Positions 34,164 through 46,529 are shown, numbered from the stretch's first letter. The stretch is DNA of 64,000 bases from Sarcophilus harrisii (GCF_902635505.1 NC_045428.1:431931106-431995105), one strand, 5' to 3'. Notes: generated by a model from the sequence alone, not told the origin. A program made the numbers and translations.

Positions 34164-34421
34164 GGGGGGCAGGTAGGTGGTATAGTGGATAGAGTGCTGG
34201 GCCAAGAGTCAGGAAGACTCAGTTTTGTGAGTTCAAATCTGGCCTCAAACATTTACTAGCACCTGTGAGACCCTGGGCAAGTCACTTAACCCTGTTTGCT
34301 TCAGTTTCCTTACCTGTAAAATGAGCTGGAGAAAAAAAAAATGGCAAATCACTCTAGTGTCTTTGCCAAGAAAACTTCAAATGAGGTCATAGAGAGTCAG
34401 GCATGACTTAACAAAAACCAG
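34164..34421 (+). repeat. Marsupial tRNA-derived SINE, long form
   Basis: GGGGGCAGGTAGGTGGTATA, GTGAGTTCAAATCTGGCCTC, CTGTAAAATGAGCTGGAG, then GAGAGTCAGGCATGAC. Confidence 0.85.
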
Positions 34422-34560
34422 GGTTTTGATTGGGTTGTAGATATGAATAATATGAACCTCAATGATAGAAAGGTTACTGAATGAAGGAAGAAGGGAGAGG
34501 ACCTAGAAGTGGCAATGAGGAGCAAAGAGTATCCCAGCGTTGAACAGGGAGCCTTAAAAT

Positions 34561-35384
34561 TCCAAGGATTTATGATTCTATTAAGAAGAAATTTACTTAG
34601 TGCTCAAAATTCATTTAAAGTATAGTTCCATTCACTTTTGTAAATGGAAATATTTCCTCAGCTCAAGCACATTATTTAAATTTTAAAAAGGGCAGCCATC
34701 AACTACATTTCCTCTCTTTCCTGCATTGATCAAAGTTGGAATCCCTCCTTACAACAAAAAATAGTAAAATGCTTCCAAGGCTTTAGACTGTGACAAATCA
34801 CTGAGGATGTAGTATGAATAGTTACTTTTGAATCAGCAATACTTTAAAAATGACAGAAAAAAAAAAAAAAAGAATATACACTCACAAAAGGAAGTTGTCC
34901 TAAAAATTGTCATTAACAGAGTTGGCTACATCCTTAAAGCCATTTAATGAAAATTTCTTGTGTAAGTGCTCAAAACAAATTCCAAAGAAGTTTACTTATC
35001 TCATATTGAGATTTCCCCAATTTTTTCTCACCAAGCATTCCATTACCACATGGCTGAGTTTACAGCCTACCTATACTAGGTTTTAATTTAGGAAACAATA
35101 TAAAGTGGTGTGATAGAAATTATAGGCTAACTAGCATTTAATAGGCATGGGTCCTTTCACATCTGTGAATGACTTTTGACAAGTCATTTAACCTATTTCA
35201 TTTGACATTATCATTTCATATTGTTCTAGTTAGCATAAAGATGCTTGCCACACCACCCTCGTTAGGATTATTTTGATGATTTAATAACACATCTCCATGC
35301 ACTCTCAAGTTTGCAAATCCCTTTTTTCACAACCTTTTAAGTAGCACAATTATTATGCCCATTATATTCATGATTTTAAGTTTG
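34561..35384. other. Unassigned intergenic sequence
   Basis: Weak MIR-like traces near 35150-35300 only. Confidence 0.5.
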
Positions 35385-35480
35385 ATTGTAAATTTTCTGA
35401 TGGCAGTGACTGTGTTTTGGCTCCTTTTTTGTATCTTTTGACACAGTATCAGGCACATAATAGTTATTTAATGAATGTAT
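35385..35480 (+). mobile_element. L2 3' end
   Basis: TGATGGCAGTGACTGTGTTT, CACAGTATCAGGCACATAAT, AGTTATTTAATGAATG. Confidence 0.65.
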
Positions 35481-35539
35481 CTAACAGTATAATTGATAAG
35501 CTCATCTTTGTACATTTTTGCATTACTGTTATCTTTTGT

Positions 35540-36335
35540 TTTTTCCCCTTAGCTTGAAGAAGGGAACCCAAAACTCAAACTCCTTGAATTTGTGGGACCT
35601 TGCCCTAGGAAGACAAGATAAACAACTTCATTCTGTTATCTAGGTGGGGTTGGTTCAGTCCTAAGCTAAAGAATTCCAACCCTATTCAATTGAAGATTTT
35701 CTATTCAATTCTAACTCCATCCACCAGCCTCATCAGGAAGGGGAGCAGGCCTGGTTTGTACCCAAAGACTTCTATTATAAAAAGAGCCAATTTGGGGCTC
35801 AATCCTTGCAGAGGACCTGCCATGCCATGCCATGCCATGCTATGCCAAGGAAACCTCTGCCCACTGGGATGATATTCTCTTCCAGCACTACCCTTTCTTT
35901 ATCCTCATCCATTTCCCTAATGAGACTCTAAACCTCTTTCAGGATTTCTCTGCTTGAAACTTTACTTCTCTGTCAGACATTGTTTCTAAGGAATTCAGCC
36001 TTTCTATTCATGCATAGTAAAGGCTGACTTCCCAATGCCAATGACCTCTTTTATCAAACTAGCTTTATCATGTTTGTAAATTCTTTTACAGAGAACCTCT
36101 GTGCCACCAGAAGGGAGTCCCCCAAACTCCCTACCCTTGCACCAAATCCCAAGGGGGTGTAGGGGAGTCAAACCTCTCCATTTGGTTCCCTGAACCCCAA
36201 ACCTGCCATTAGACCATATCATTTAACTCCCTGACTACCAGAAACCCTAATCTCATTTTGGTTCCCTAAATCTAGACCTCATCATTTGGTTCCCTGATAA
36301 AAGGGAACTCCAAAACCTAAACCTCATCAAGCTGA
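35540..36335 (+). mobile_element. Probable ERV LTR
   Basis: A TATA-like ATTATAAAAAGAGCC (about 35773) is followed by a C-rich R/U5-like region with an AGTAAAGGCTGACTTCC signal and a threefold TTTGGTTCCCT motif (36179, 36257, 36282). Contains a CATGC pentamer array at 35818-35848. Ends are approximate and the family is unresolved. Confidence 0.45.
35818..35848 (+). repeat. (CATGC)n short tandem repeat
   Basis: Six CCATG/CTATG units. Confidence 0.9.
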
Positions 36336-36731
36336 GTAAGGGAAATTCAATTTTAGGTTAAAAAGGAATATTGGCAGAATACCTCTATATCCAACATACA
36401 ATTAGTATTTTTCCTTTTACCAAGAATGATTCTAAGAATGAAAAATATGCTGAGTTCATTGTAGAGGACCAAAGGAATTGAACCTTCAAATCACTGTGGG
36501 AGTACTCTGGGATAGAGGACACCATTCTCTTTGTAACTTGCAAGGGAAATTAATATAGTGAGGATAGAGGATGCTAGTGTGGATTTTCATAAATTCTAAT
36601 TAGATACATATTCAATGATGTTAGAAATCTTAGAAATCATCTAGTCTTTTACATTCCCTTCTAATTGGCTCGATCTTGGTAGTTTTCCCCTCTTTCCTTT
36701 GACAAGGAACTATATCTTGTTGTTCTAGACG
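36336..36731. other. Unassigned intergenic sequence
   Basis: Nothing recognised. Confidence 0.5.
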
Positions 36732-36915
36732 AAGGGGTCCTCAAACTACGGCCCGCCGGCCAGATGCGGCAGCTGAGGACGACTATCCCCCTCACCCAGG
36801 GCTATGAAGTTTCTTTATTTAAAGGCCCACAAAACAAAGTTTTTGTTTTTACTATAGTCCAGCCCTCCAACGGTCTGAGTGACAGTGAACTGGCCCTCTA
36901 TTTAAAGGACCCCTG
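36732..36915 (-). mobile_element. Small hAT-Charlie-type DNA transposon (non-autonomous)
   Basis: About 184 bp with inverted ends AGGGGTCCTCAAACT / CAGGGGTCCTTTAAATAG and an internal CCGCCGGCCAGATGCGGC CpG-rich end. The layout fits hAT-Charlie deletion derivatives such as the OposCharlie1 group in marsupials, as I recall them. The 8-bp flanks do not match each other. No transposase is encoded. Confidence 0.7.
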
Positions 36916-37684
36916 TGGGTATGACAGACAAGGGAGAGAAGGAACAGGTGCTCAATTAAGGAAGCTAGTTATAGTATGAGAAGGGAAGAATTGCGTTTAA
37001 CTGTCACACAGTTAGTATATTACAGAGTTCAACTGAGCCCAGCACTTCTAGATTCTTAGACAGGTTCTATCATTTACTATTGTATACTACTTTTCCCAAA
37101 ACATTGAAAGTATTGGGCTGAAGAAATAGAATGTTTCCTAAGCTTGGGCATCTCATTCACACTTCATACAAAGAAATCCAGTATTTCCTAGACTCTGTGG
37201 TGAATATTCTAGCAACTTTCCAACTCCATTCTGCTGTATTGAGGAAACAGAGTATTTAATTGGGAGCAAAGATGACTACTCTTTATAGAGTATGTGTGTG
37301 GACGCCTAAGTCATTTAAAAATTAGTACATTATCTCTAAATTCATAATTCAATTGTTTTTACATATTCTATTTTACTGCATTTCACTGCTTTGAATTCAG
37401 TTATCAGACAGTCTGATGAAAGATCCATGTATGGAATTCATGAGCTATGAATTTGAATATGTAAGTACTCCCAACTGCACCATGAAGGGGGAAACAGCAA
37501 TAAAGAGATCTGAATTGGCCATTACATTACTATAATAATTTCTTATGATTAATGTATATAGAATCTATGATTTTGTCAAACTATATCAAGCAAGGTATAA
37601 AACAGAACTTGCCAAAAATGTTTGTCATGGTCATGGAGGACAAGATGTTCAGCCAAGTTAAAATTGAGCCATAATCACATTAAT
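36916..37684. other. Unassigned intergenic sequence
   Basis: Nothing recognised. Confidence 0.5.
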
Positions 37685-37855
37685 GGCCTAACTTGGAGTC
37701 CTAAAAGTTTTAATATATTTTGATAACTCTATTTCAAAGTATTTCCTTTGTAATCTTATTTTTTATGACATTTTTTTTACTTAAAAAAAAATTCTGAGAA
37801 AGTTCCACCAGACTGGTGGGTTCCATGACACAAGTTAAGTTAAGCATCCCTGTCT
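37685..37855 (+). mobile_element. Relict DNA-transposon-like repeat, copy A
   Basis: TATTTTGATAACTCTATTTC, TTTCCTTTGTAATCTTATTT, AATTCTGAGAAAGTTCCACC, TTCCATGACACAAGTTAAG. Same family as 47400-47670 and 60408-60605. I believe it is an old hAT-like non-autonomous element but cannot name it. Confidence 0.5.
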
Positions 37856-38961
37856 AGACTATGATATGCACATTTATGTTAGTCTGCAAAGCTAGACTAT
37901 ATACATATATATTAGACTAACTTGGTGACTGAACAATGAATTGAACAGAAGAGCAGTTTTAACTTTCAAAAACTGAAGAATGGTTTTTATGATCCCAAGT
38001 TTTTCCCTGAAACAAAGGCCCACATTTTAGCAGATATTTTTTGTTTAAAGCTGCAAATTGTAGACTATTGACTGCAAGTTGTAGACAAAGACTTGCTGCA
38101 AATTGCCCCCAAATGTAAGGTGTTGGGCATAGGACTGTAAATATTACCAATGAATTAGGCAGAAATGATGTAAAGAATATCATTAGATTTATTTTGTATC
38201 TGAAAAAGACCAGAAATGTAACAACCAAGAAATGGATATTCTGCATGTACCACACTGGCACCTAAGCAATGTCAGAAAGTCCTCACCACAATTGATAGCT
38301 CTATTGTGAAAGATTTTATTTCAGGTCTTTTATTATTCAAGTCTTTAAATCATTTCTTGAGTCCTTAAAGGCTTTTTAATTATTAGTTTTTTCTTTACCT
38401 GGTTTTGACCTATCCTAGGACATTGAAATTTTTCTTGGTGTCATTTCCTCAATCTTTCCACTATTTGCTAATCCTACTCCATGCCCCTTAACTCTCAGAT
38501 GGATGTCCTTTGTTGTGATGGGGGAAGACACTTATGCAATTATTGCTGAGGGAAGACTCCATTAAAGGCAGCTAGTTAAGTGTCCCTGTGATTATTCATT
38601 CCTCTTGCAGTTAATTTCAAATGTTCTTTTGACTCATTAGCTGCTAAAGACATTTATTTGGGGATGGGGGAGATGTCAGTTGGGTAAACTTTGATGTGAT
38701 TTCAAAAGCTTTTGGTCTATCAGAAGTTGCAGCTAATTTCACTTTCTTTGTAGTAGTTTTGAAGCTGTCATACTAAATTCACTGGGCTGGGATCAGAATG
38801 GTAGTGGACAGTGACCCTACCCTTGACTACGATTATTTGTAAATGACTTATGATCGCTCACCCTGCACCCAATTTTACACAAAACCTTTCTTGATCTTTT
38901 CAGATAAGTTTTCTCTCAAATTTTCTCAGAACATTTTGCTAATACTTCACCTTTGTCCCTA
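37856..38961. other. Unassigned intergenic sequence
   Basis: Nothing recognised. Confidence 0.5.
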
Positions 38962-39075
38962 TTAAAATATACTTTTTATTATGCCTATTTGTGAACGTCA
39001 CATTTCCTCATTAAACTATAAACTTCTTGAGGTTGGAATCTGTATTGTTTTTCATCTTTGTATCTTCAGTAATAC
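38962..39075 (+). mobile_element. L2 3' end
   Basis: TAAACTATAAACTTCTTGAG, GTTGGAATCTGTATTGTTTT, CATCTTTGTATCTTCAGTAA. Confidence 0.65.
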
Positions 39076-39089
39076 ATATCAATCTTTAA

Positions 39090-39290
39090 AATGTTTGCAA
39101 AACATTTTACATATTCCATTTGATCCTCAAAACTATGAAATAGGTACTATTATATATCTTATTTTACAATGAGGAAATGAGACAAAGTTTCACAACTTCT
39201 CTATGGTCACACAGCTAGAAAGTGGCAGAATTTGAATTCAGATTTTCTGAGGACCAAGGCTTGCACACTCCACACAATACCACAGTGCCA
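39090..39290 (-). repeat. MIR SINE
   Basis: TGATCCTCAAAACTATGAAA, TTTTACAATGAGGAAATGAG, GGTCACACAGCTAGAAAGTG. Confidence 0.75.
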
Positions 39291-39859
39291 GTGTTTGGAA
39301 CTAAGGACAGCAGAGATCTGTACTGAAGATTATGAAACATTCTCAGACATTTCAAGTATGAGAAAATAATGCTTAAAAGCACAACTTCCTCAGTCTACAG
39401 CAACTACTGGATCCTGCTTCTTTTTTATGTAGTGGGTGCTTAGTAAATTAATTTCAATAAAGATGGTTTAATCAATGAATTTAATAATGGTGTGACAATT
39501 TAGATTATATGAATTCATTTTTTTCTTTATAGTTTCTTTCACTTTTCAATTTTTATTAGTCTACCATTGAACTCCATTAAATTTCTAACAAATTAAAACA
39601 TTCTAATTCTTAGAATGTCACTGTAAATAATTCTAAAGGGAAACATTTAAATGGTTGTACAGACATGTCTAATATTCTCAGACTTGAGACTCTGAACCCA
39701 TAGTTAATGGAGGGACACTGATCCAAAGACTGATGAGTGCCTTGCCTTTATAAACACTTATCTCCCTTTCTGAATCATTTAAGTCTTACTCTCGTAGGTG
39801 TCTCCCCCCACCCTCAGCCCCCAAAGTTTTCTTGTAACCTCTTGTGGTAATCTCAGCAG
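39291..39859. other. Unassigned intergenic sequence
   Basis: Nothing certain; the end may belong to the following L2. Confidence 0.45.
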
Positions 39860-40620
39860 CTAGTGGACAATCTAGAAGATGTAGCTGCCTCCCACATGTA
39901 TAAATCAAGTCCCAATTTCTCTCCTCAACTCATAGTGCATCACCAGTTGTTTGACTTGACTACCCCATAGGCATCTCTAAGTCAACATATCTAAAACAGA
40001 ATTAATGATAATTCTCTCTAAATTTATACTTCTAGATGTCCTAATTTCTCATTAAGATAGATTAAGATAGATCTTTCCAGTCACCCAGGATAACAGCTTT
40101 TTTGTTGTGTCCAATTCTCCACTTGGGATTTTCTTGGCGGAGATACTAGAGTGGTTTATCATTTCCTTCTCCAGCTCATTTTATAGATGAGGAACTGAGA
40201 CAAACCTGGTTAAGTGATTTGCCTAGAGTCACACAGCTTATAAATGAGACCAAATTTGAATTCAACTCTTCTTGACTCTAGGACTGGAGCTCTATCCATT
40301 GCACCATCTATTGCTCCCAGAATGGCAGCCTTAGTCATTCTCAAACTCTTCTTTTTCAATCCCCAAGTATAATAAACTTTGTCAATTTTATTTCTACAAT
40401 GTCATTTTATCTATTCTCTTCTGTCCATTCAATGACTACCCCAATCAGGTCTTTGTTACCTTTTGCTGGGGCTTGCAAAAGCTTCCTAATTGGTATCTCT
40501 AATTCCAATCTTGCTTTTATGTCTCCCATTCTCCATGCAGTTGCTAAAATAATCTTCCTAAAAAATAGACCTAAGCACATTACCTTTCTTTCTGAGCATC
40601 TTCAGTAACACTCTTCTAGT
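39860..40620 (+). mobile_element. L2 copy split by a SINE
   Basis: CATAGGCATCTCTAAGTCAA, CATATCTAAAACAGAATTAA before the SINE; GCTTCCTAATTGGTATCTCT and AATAATCTTCCTAAAAAATA after it, in L2 order. Confidence 0.65.
40096..40319 (-). repeat. Marsupial tRNA-derived SINE, long form
   Basis: ACTTGGGATTTTCTTGGCGG, TATAGATGAGGAACTGAGAC, AGAGTCACACAGCTTATAAA, ending CACCATCTATTGCTCCC. Confidence 0.85.
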
Positions 40621-40624
40621 ACTG

Positions 40625-40735
40625 ATTTAACAAGCATTTATCTACAATGTACCAGACACTGTGCTAAATATTAGGGATACAGACAAAAATTAAAGACCTT
40701 AACCTCAAGGAGCTTACATTGCATTAAAGACAACA
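40625..40735 (-). mobile_element. L2 3' end
   Basis: ATGTACCAGACACTGTGCTA, AATATTAGGGATACAGAC, AACCTCAAGGAGCTTACATT. Confidence 0.7.
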
Positions 40736-40736
40736 A

Positions 40737-40945
40737 TGAATGTAATGGAATACTATTATTCTATAAGAAATGATGAACAGGCTGATTTCAGAAAAGCTTA
40801 GGAAGACTTACATGAACTGCTGAATGAAGTGAGCAGAACTGTACAAACTCCAATAGACTTAGATCTCAGCAATAGTAATCCAAAACAATTCCAATATATT
40901 TTGGATGGAAAATGCCATCCATATCCAAAGAATCTGCACTCCAAG
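40737..40945 (+). mobile_element. L1 ORF2-end fragment
   Basis: GTAATGGAATACTATTATTC, CTTACATGAACTGCTGAATG, AGTGAGCAGAACTGTACAAA: the end of ORF2 in an older L1. Confidence 0.65.
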
Positions 40946-41130
40946 GTTCTTTCTGGTCTCTCCTCTGCTCACTTAAGAGCTGACTTTTTTTGCTGATCTC
41001 AGTGCATGCCCAGTTGCCATTATTTCTATGCAAATGACTCCTGGCTCTGTCATTCTAGCCCCAGTTTCTCTCCAGAATTATATATTCATTTCATCAATTA
41101 CCTAAAGAATGCAGGAGATCTGGGGATATT

Positions 41131-41585
41131 TCTTTTTTTTTTTAATGTTAAATACAATTTATGTATACATAGCCATAGTTATTTTGCTGCACAAGAAGAA
41201 TCGGACTTTGAAATAAGGTAAAATTAACTTGAGAAGGAAATCAAAAATCCAAGTGGACAAAAACAAGAGGGATTGGAAATACTATGTAGTGGTTCACACT
41301 CATTTCCCAGAGTTCTTTCGCTGGGTGCAGCTGGTTTTATTCATTATTGAACAAATGGAACTGATTTGGTTCATCTCATTGTTGAAGAGAGCCACGTTCA
41401 TCATATAGTATTGTTGTTGAAGTATATAATGATCTCCTGTTCCTACTCATTTCACTCATCATCAGTTCATGTAAGTCTCTCCAGGCCTCTCTGAAATCAT
41501 TTCTTACAGAACAATAGTATTCTATAACATTCACACACCACAATTTCTTCAGTCATTCTCCAATTGATGGGCATCCATTCAATTT
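41131..41585 (-). mobile_element. L1 insertion lacking the distal 3'UTR
   Basis: The T run (A tail) is followed at once by internal 3'UTR sequence (TAGTTATTTTGCTGCACAAG), without the CCCC-rich distal part seen in the copy at 24.8 kb. ORF2 end sequence follows. Near-matching 16-bp flanks GATCTGGGGATATTTC / GATCTGCGAATATGTC suggest one normal insertion. Confidence 0.75.
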
Positions 41586-41629
41586 GATCTGCGAATATGT
41601 CTAAGCAAAAAGGAGACATTCAGGAAAGA

Positions 41630-41830
41630 ATGAAAATTAGGAATAGAAAGACGATTGGAGGGGTAAACTCTCATTAACGATTAGAAGGGCTGGGATCAAG
41701 AATGCAAGTAGAGGAACTAGCATTTGCAAGAAGGGTCACCTATTCTGAAACTGGGAAAAGGACAGAATGGGCGATGAAGTAATAATGGAATCCAGAGCAG
41801 AGAAGAGGGAAATCATGACACAATTTTTTC
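41630..41830 (-). mobile_element. L2 fragment (low confidence)
   Basis: Purine-rich antisense L2-like sequence: GGAGGGGTAAACTCTCATTA, GGGAAAAGGACAGAATGGGC. Confidence 0.35.
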
Positions 41831-43487
41831 AGTCAAGTACTTGCAAAAGTCCACTTCAAAGAACTCTGAGGGTTATAGAAATATCTTCTCTACATATATT
41901 TTTGGAATTGGAACATAGTCTGTGATGAAAACTTAACAAAAAATTTATGCATATCAATTACATGCAGTATGTACAATCATGGCGTAATTTTTATCAGTAA
42001 TCAAAATTTATAAAAGCATTTCTCATTTTTATTGAGAATTAACAATTAAAGGATTTATAAAACAATAGAGGATATCTCCTGGTGAGTTATTAACCAGACC
42101 TTCGTCAAGTCACCCTTTAAAAAGTATGCTTATAACACAAGGAACCATTATGTGAGAAAAGCTGGGCTGACGGAGTAAGGGGTGAAATAGGGAGGAGGGG
42201 GAAATTTTTCAGAAATCTTAAGGTTCTGTTCTCAAACCTATCTGAAGCCTTCTGAATAAAGTTTTTTTTGAAGTAATCTCAGAACTTTTAAAACAATGCA
42301 GATTTAGAGGGACATAAGTCAGATAAAGACTTGGTCGATGATAAGCATCATAAAATCTGTTAACTGGGAGGTAAAGTTATGTTAGCCTTAAGAAAGCAGT
42401 TAATGAATTTCATTATAACTTCAAAATGCTGAAGCTTTCTGCATTATACCTCCATTTATCTGCTTTTCATATTTGAGCAGAAAATGTAATTTGGACCAAG
42501 GTCTTTTGTTACCCTAAAAGATCCAGAGGCATTTTCAGTTTTTGTTTTTAATTTGTTGATTTATTGCAATTATCCCAATGAGTCCTCCAACCAAATTTCA
42601 CTATTCTAACATCTCACATTTCTTATGGATCTCTAAAATTTTCTACTGATGTAAAGTTTTTTGGAAGGAAGAATTTCATTTATTCCTTTATGCTTATTCT
42701 TGCTTTAGTAGACATTAGTGATAAATTTTCCTGGACAAAAGATTCTTGCCTTGAGGACATTCTGATCCATAAAATATAAAGTTAAGATTAAATAATATTT
42801 GTATTCCCTTGAAAAAATTCCAAAGGTGCAAATCTTTTATCCTTATTTTTTGCCCTAGGTGATTTTCAGAGTTTAAATGGGTTAACCTGTAATTTGAAAA
42901 CAAAAATTTATTCTCCAACCAGGAGTTTAAAATATTAATTTATCAAAATAAATTTCTTATTAGTGGCAGATAAATTTATGAATTATCCAATTTCTTCTTT
43001 TGGGAAAAAGTTAAGTAAAGACTTAAGACACAAAGGATAGGAATTTCCCCCCACTCCCCAAAAAAGAAAAAGGTGTATCCCACCCCCCACTGCACAAAAT
43101 ACTGATAAAACAGATGCTGAGACTATAGACAATGAACATAGGATGTATTGTGTGCAAGAAGTTGCCACCAGCAGTTATTTGTTTCCAATATTACTTATTT
43201 ATACAAGAGACTTCACAATAATAAATATAAAGTAGATTAATTCTCGTGGGCTTTACCATTTTTCAGTGGCAGTTGGTACCTGTCAGTCAAGACTCTAAAT
43301 GCCAGATCTAGACAATAAATTCAGCACCATTGGTTACATTAATTTTCTTCATTATGTAAATATAAGTCTCTAAATTTACAGATCAACAATATTCCTATTC
43401 AGGAAAAAAATGGGATTCTATTGGGACATTAAAATATGAAGATGAAAATCTATGAATCTATGGTTGAAAACTGATTTTCACATCTAT
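41831..43487. other. Unassigned sequence just downstream of PDS5B
   Basis: No confident element. An AATAAAG word at about 42255 after a pyrimidine-poor stretch is LTR-like but lacks defensible ends. May include the true end of the PDS5B 3'UTR. Confidence 0.45.
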
Positions 43488-46375
43488 TTTATTATTCAAT
43501 GTTTTATAAAGTGACATGAAAGGTATTTTGTTCCTTCTTAACAAAAACTGTCATTTATTTATGTCTTAATTTAAATCTCCCCCCCACCCCCAATTTCAAA
43601 AATTTCCTAGGTATCTACTATTTGATATCATACTTTCATGGTAGTGAATGTAATTTATCCTTTACTATTTGGAAAAAGTTTTACTGCCACTTTTCTAATC
43701 TATATCAACCCAGACATTAAATTGTAATGAAAACTGGATAGAATGGTGCTGCTACATGGTACAGTAAGATAACCTATCTATAATATCCTCAGAATAGCAT
43801 GTAGGAAATAAATATGAGTGTTTTTTTTTTAATTGCACTACAGCATGTATTTTAATAATAACTAAAGAAAAAAATATGCTATTAGAAAGGTTTTTATGCA
43901 GTTATTTTTGTTCTATTTATCAGCAAGTCTAGAAAATGTTAGCCCGTATAATGCAAATTTTTAAGATAGTGAGAATAATCATTTAAGATGGAGGCTCACA
44001 GAACATCAGTAGAATTTCATAACATCACTATACCTATTTTCCCAGTAAATAATGAATATTACACAAGCTGACTCAAGAGACAAACACATAACGAAACAGA
44101 CAAATTAGCATTATATATAGACAGAATTTGCATTACAACATCATTATGACCAGGTGTATGTACATCATTAATGTTGATGAAATTTAGTTAACTATGATCA
44201 TGCAAATAAATTTTTGATAATTCACAAGCAGTTTTAAGCTATTTTTCTTATTTTTAAAATGATCTCAAAGATATATTCAACATAAACATTTTCAGTGCAA
44301 TCAAGTCAATGAAGAAAATATAAAGCTAGCTTTTATTCTTTATTTTATAGATTAAAAACTTGCACTGCTCAAACAGAAGTAGCCTATTTAGAAGAATTTT
44401 GCTAATGGAAATTTCACAATCAATGTACCTTTTAACCCAACATTAGCTGCCCTAGTGTACAGCAGTCTTCCCATAATCAGTGATGCCATCATGGGTATAA
44501 AATGAAGAATTGTTAAATATTGAGACAGGTTGTTAAACACAATTTCCTACATTAAAAAAATTAAGGTTTGACTGCTCCATTGGCATAAAGAAATATATAC
44601 AAGAAAATCAAATTATTAGGATATATACATTGGAAAATGGTAAAAAGACATTTTCTAACAAAAATGTCCTCTTTATTACATCACCATCTATTATAACCTA
44701 TGAAATATAACAAAAACATTGGTAGGTTACACACAAAAAAAAAAAGCTTCATTTTTTCAGTGAGATAAAATTTAATAAGTTAGATATTGATTTTTTTCTC
44801 ATGTCAACTGCAAAGAAACAAAAGAACAGCATCTGAAGTAATAAAATGAGTCTAGCTAAACAAAGAAGTATTAACCTATACATTTTGGTTCAAAGATACA
44901 GTTCAAAAAACTGTATAGAGGATACTGTTGAGTAATTAATTTCTGTTTTTGCAGATTACAGAAAATAAAAAAAATTAAACTACTATTAAGTGTAGCGTAA
45001 TGGTAATTCTCCTATTCCCCCCAAAGGAATTTCAAATAGATCTTGTAAGATTGCAAAATCTATAGTTGCTAAGTCAATAAAAATGTAAGCTCCAAATACA
45101 AAAAAACAAAAACATAAACAAAAACAAAACTTGGTTCACAAAAAATGAAGTACAATAATAAACTCTTGGTGGAAAATTCTGTTATGAGGCAATCATATAC
45201 TACTGCTAGATACGAATTTCCAGAAAAGATTACATCCCATTTTAAGCACATTTTTCCCATAAACATGCAACTCACTATAAAATACAAAACACTTGGCTTT
45301 CAAGAACAGCTTTATAAAGACACTGCATCAATAAAATTTTTTTCTTTCTCATTAACTTACATTGTATTAAGAACTGTAATTTCACTAATGTTTATATCAG
45401 AATTCATATAATGTAATAATTTGCATTTTTTGAACATAATGTTCATGAGGAAATATCTACACACATTAACATACTAGACTATCAAAAACTTATTCAGTTA
45501 CAGAATTTTATTGATACAGTAGATTAATAAAAACTGAAAGGGGATAAATGGGTAAGGAATTCAGTACATTATTTAACAGCACACACTTTAAAATTAAAAT
45601 ATTTTAAATCTCTCTTCCCTCCCGCCCTCTCCCCCTCCCCCCCTTCAAATGTTCAATGCCACAAAAGACCAGAATATTCTGGCACCAATACTGAGGTGTA
45701 AATTCAAACAAACTTAAGTACTATTTCACAATTTGCACCTGTTGTATTCATCATCCTATTAGACATCATTCAGCTGTAATGGCAGAGCAGTTTAGCACCT
45801 CTAAAGAGTAAAAGGTGCCCAGAAGTATAAACACTAGATTAGATACACAAAAGAAAAAAGACCATTCAACTTTCCAACAAATAGTGGCATGAAAATGACA
45901 CTATTTGTCAAAACTGATTTTTTTTTTCACAGTAAAATGCCGAGTACAAACACAAACACTGACAGACACTGCTTAAGATCTAGTCTAACAAATTGTTTTC
46001 AAATCCATATAGTGAATAGTAGACCCAATAAACAGCTGGATACTGTCAGTTTTTTAAAGCCGCAAATAAAAGCTATACAAGCACTTTAGAAGTCAGAAAC
46101 ATTAAAAAAAAAAAAAAATTATATACAAGTTTCTCTTTAGTTCATGTCTACATAGCCAACGCACATTACTCTTTCACAAAGAACCAGTCAGTATCAACGT
46201 GTGTGTGGCTAAAGCTTGTGAATGAGGAACTGCAAATGCGTGGGGCAGTAAAAGCAAGGCTCAATCTTCCTTTCTTCAATAATCCCGATGTGCATCAACA
46301 GCTTAATTAAGCTTTAAACTTGACAACAAATGAATTCCTCAAAATTTCACTTAGGAGGCTTTTAATTATGATGGT
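43488..46375 (-). other. PDS5B: Probable PDS5B 3'UTR
   Basis: About 2.9 kb of AT-rich sequence downstream of the stop carries no recognisable SINE, L1 or LTR, in contrast to both sides. Repeat-poor sequence of this length fits the roughly 2.5-3 kb 3'UTR expected for PDS5B. AATAAA hexamers on the minus strand occur at 43559-43554 and 43493-43488; either could be the distal poly(A) signal. A pyrimidine stretch rich in C lies at 45611-45645. The exact 3' end is not determined. Confidence 0.45.
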
Positions 46376-46411
46376 TCATCGTCTTTCCCTTTTAGAGGTT
46401 CGCCGCCGTAC
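46376..46411 (-). CDS. PDS5B: PDS5B last coding exon and stop
   Basis: The acceptor ends AATAG. Eleven codons, VRRRTSKRERR, are followed by TGA (46378-46376), matching the human ending VRRRSAKRERR in length and charge. The donor-acceptor join gives STIT-VRRR without a phase break. The intron before it (46412-51754) is about 5.3 kb and repeat-filled. The very short coding part followed by a long AT-rich non-coding stretch is normal for a terminal exon. Confidence 0.93.
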   Translation of the reverse strand, partial: VRRRTSKRERR

Positions 46412-46529
46412 CTATTAAAATCAATTATTGACAGTTTTAAAACAGGTTTTGGAAATTAAGCTGTAACTTGCATTATGGTTATCGTGTTTCAAACCCCCTT
46501 ATTCTTCTTGCTTAATCTTGTTTTGGCCC

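Larger units (their letters stand above)
32450..34560 (-). mobile_element. L2 LINE, antisense, with LTR and SINE inserts
   Basis: Parts 32450-32834, 33297-34160 and 34425-34560 carry purine-rich antisense L2: ATCCAATTTGAGATGTCTGA, GAGAATCATCAGCATAGACA, GAGCTAATGAGATCACCAAG, and GTAGTCCCCAAGTGTGAAGG. Older than its inserts. Confidence 0.6.

Noticed and set aside
41912-42270. Possible LTR ending near an AATAAAG word
   Set aside because: No terminal structure or flanking duplication; the AT-rich sequence makes such words common.
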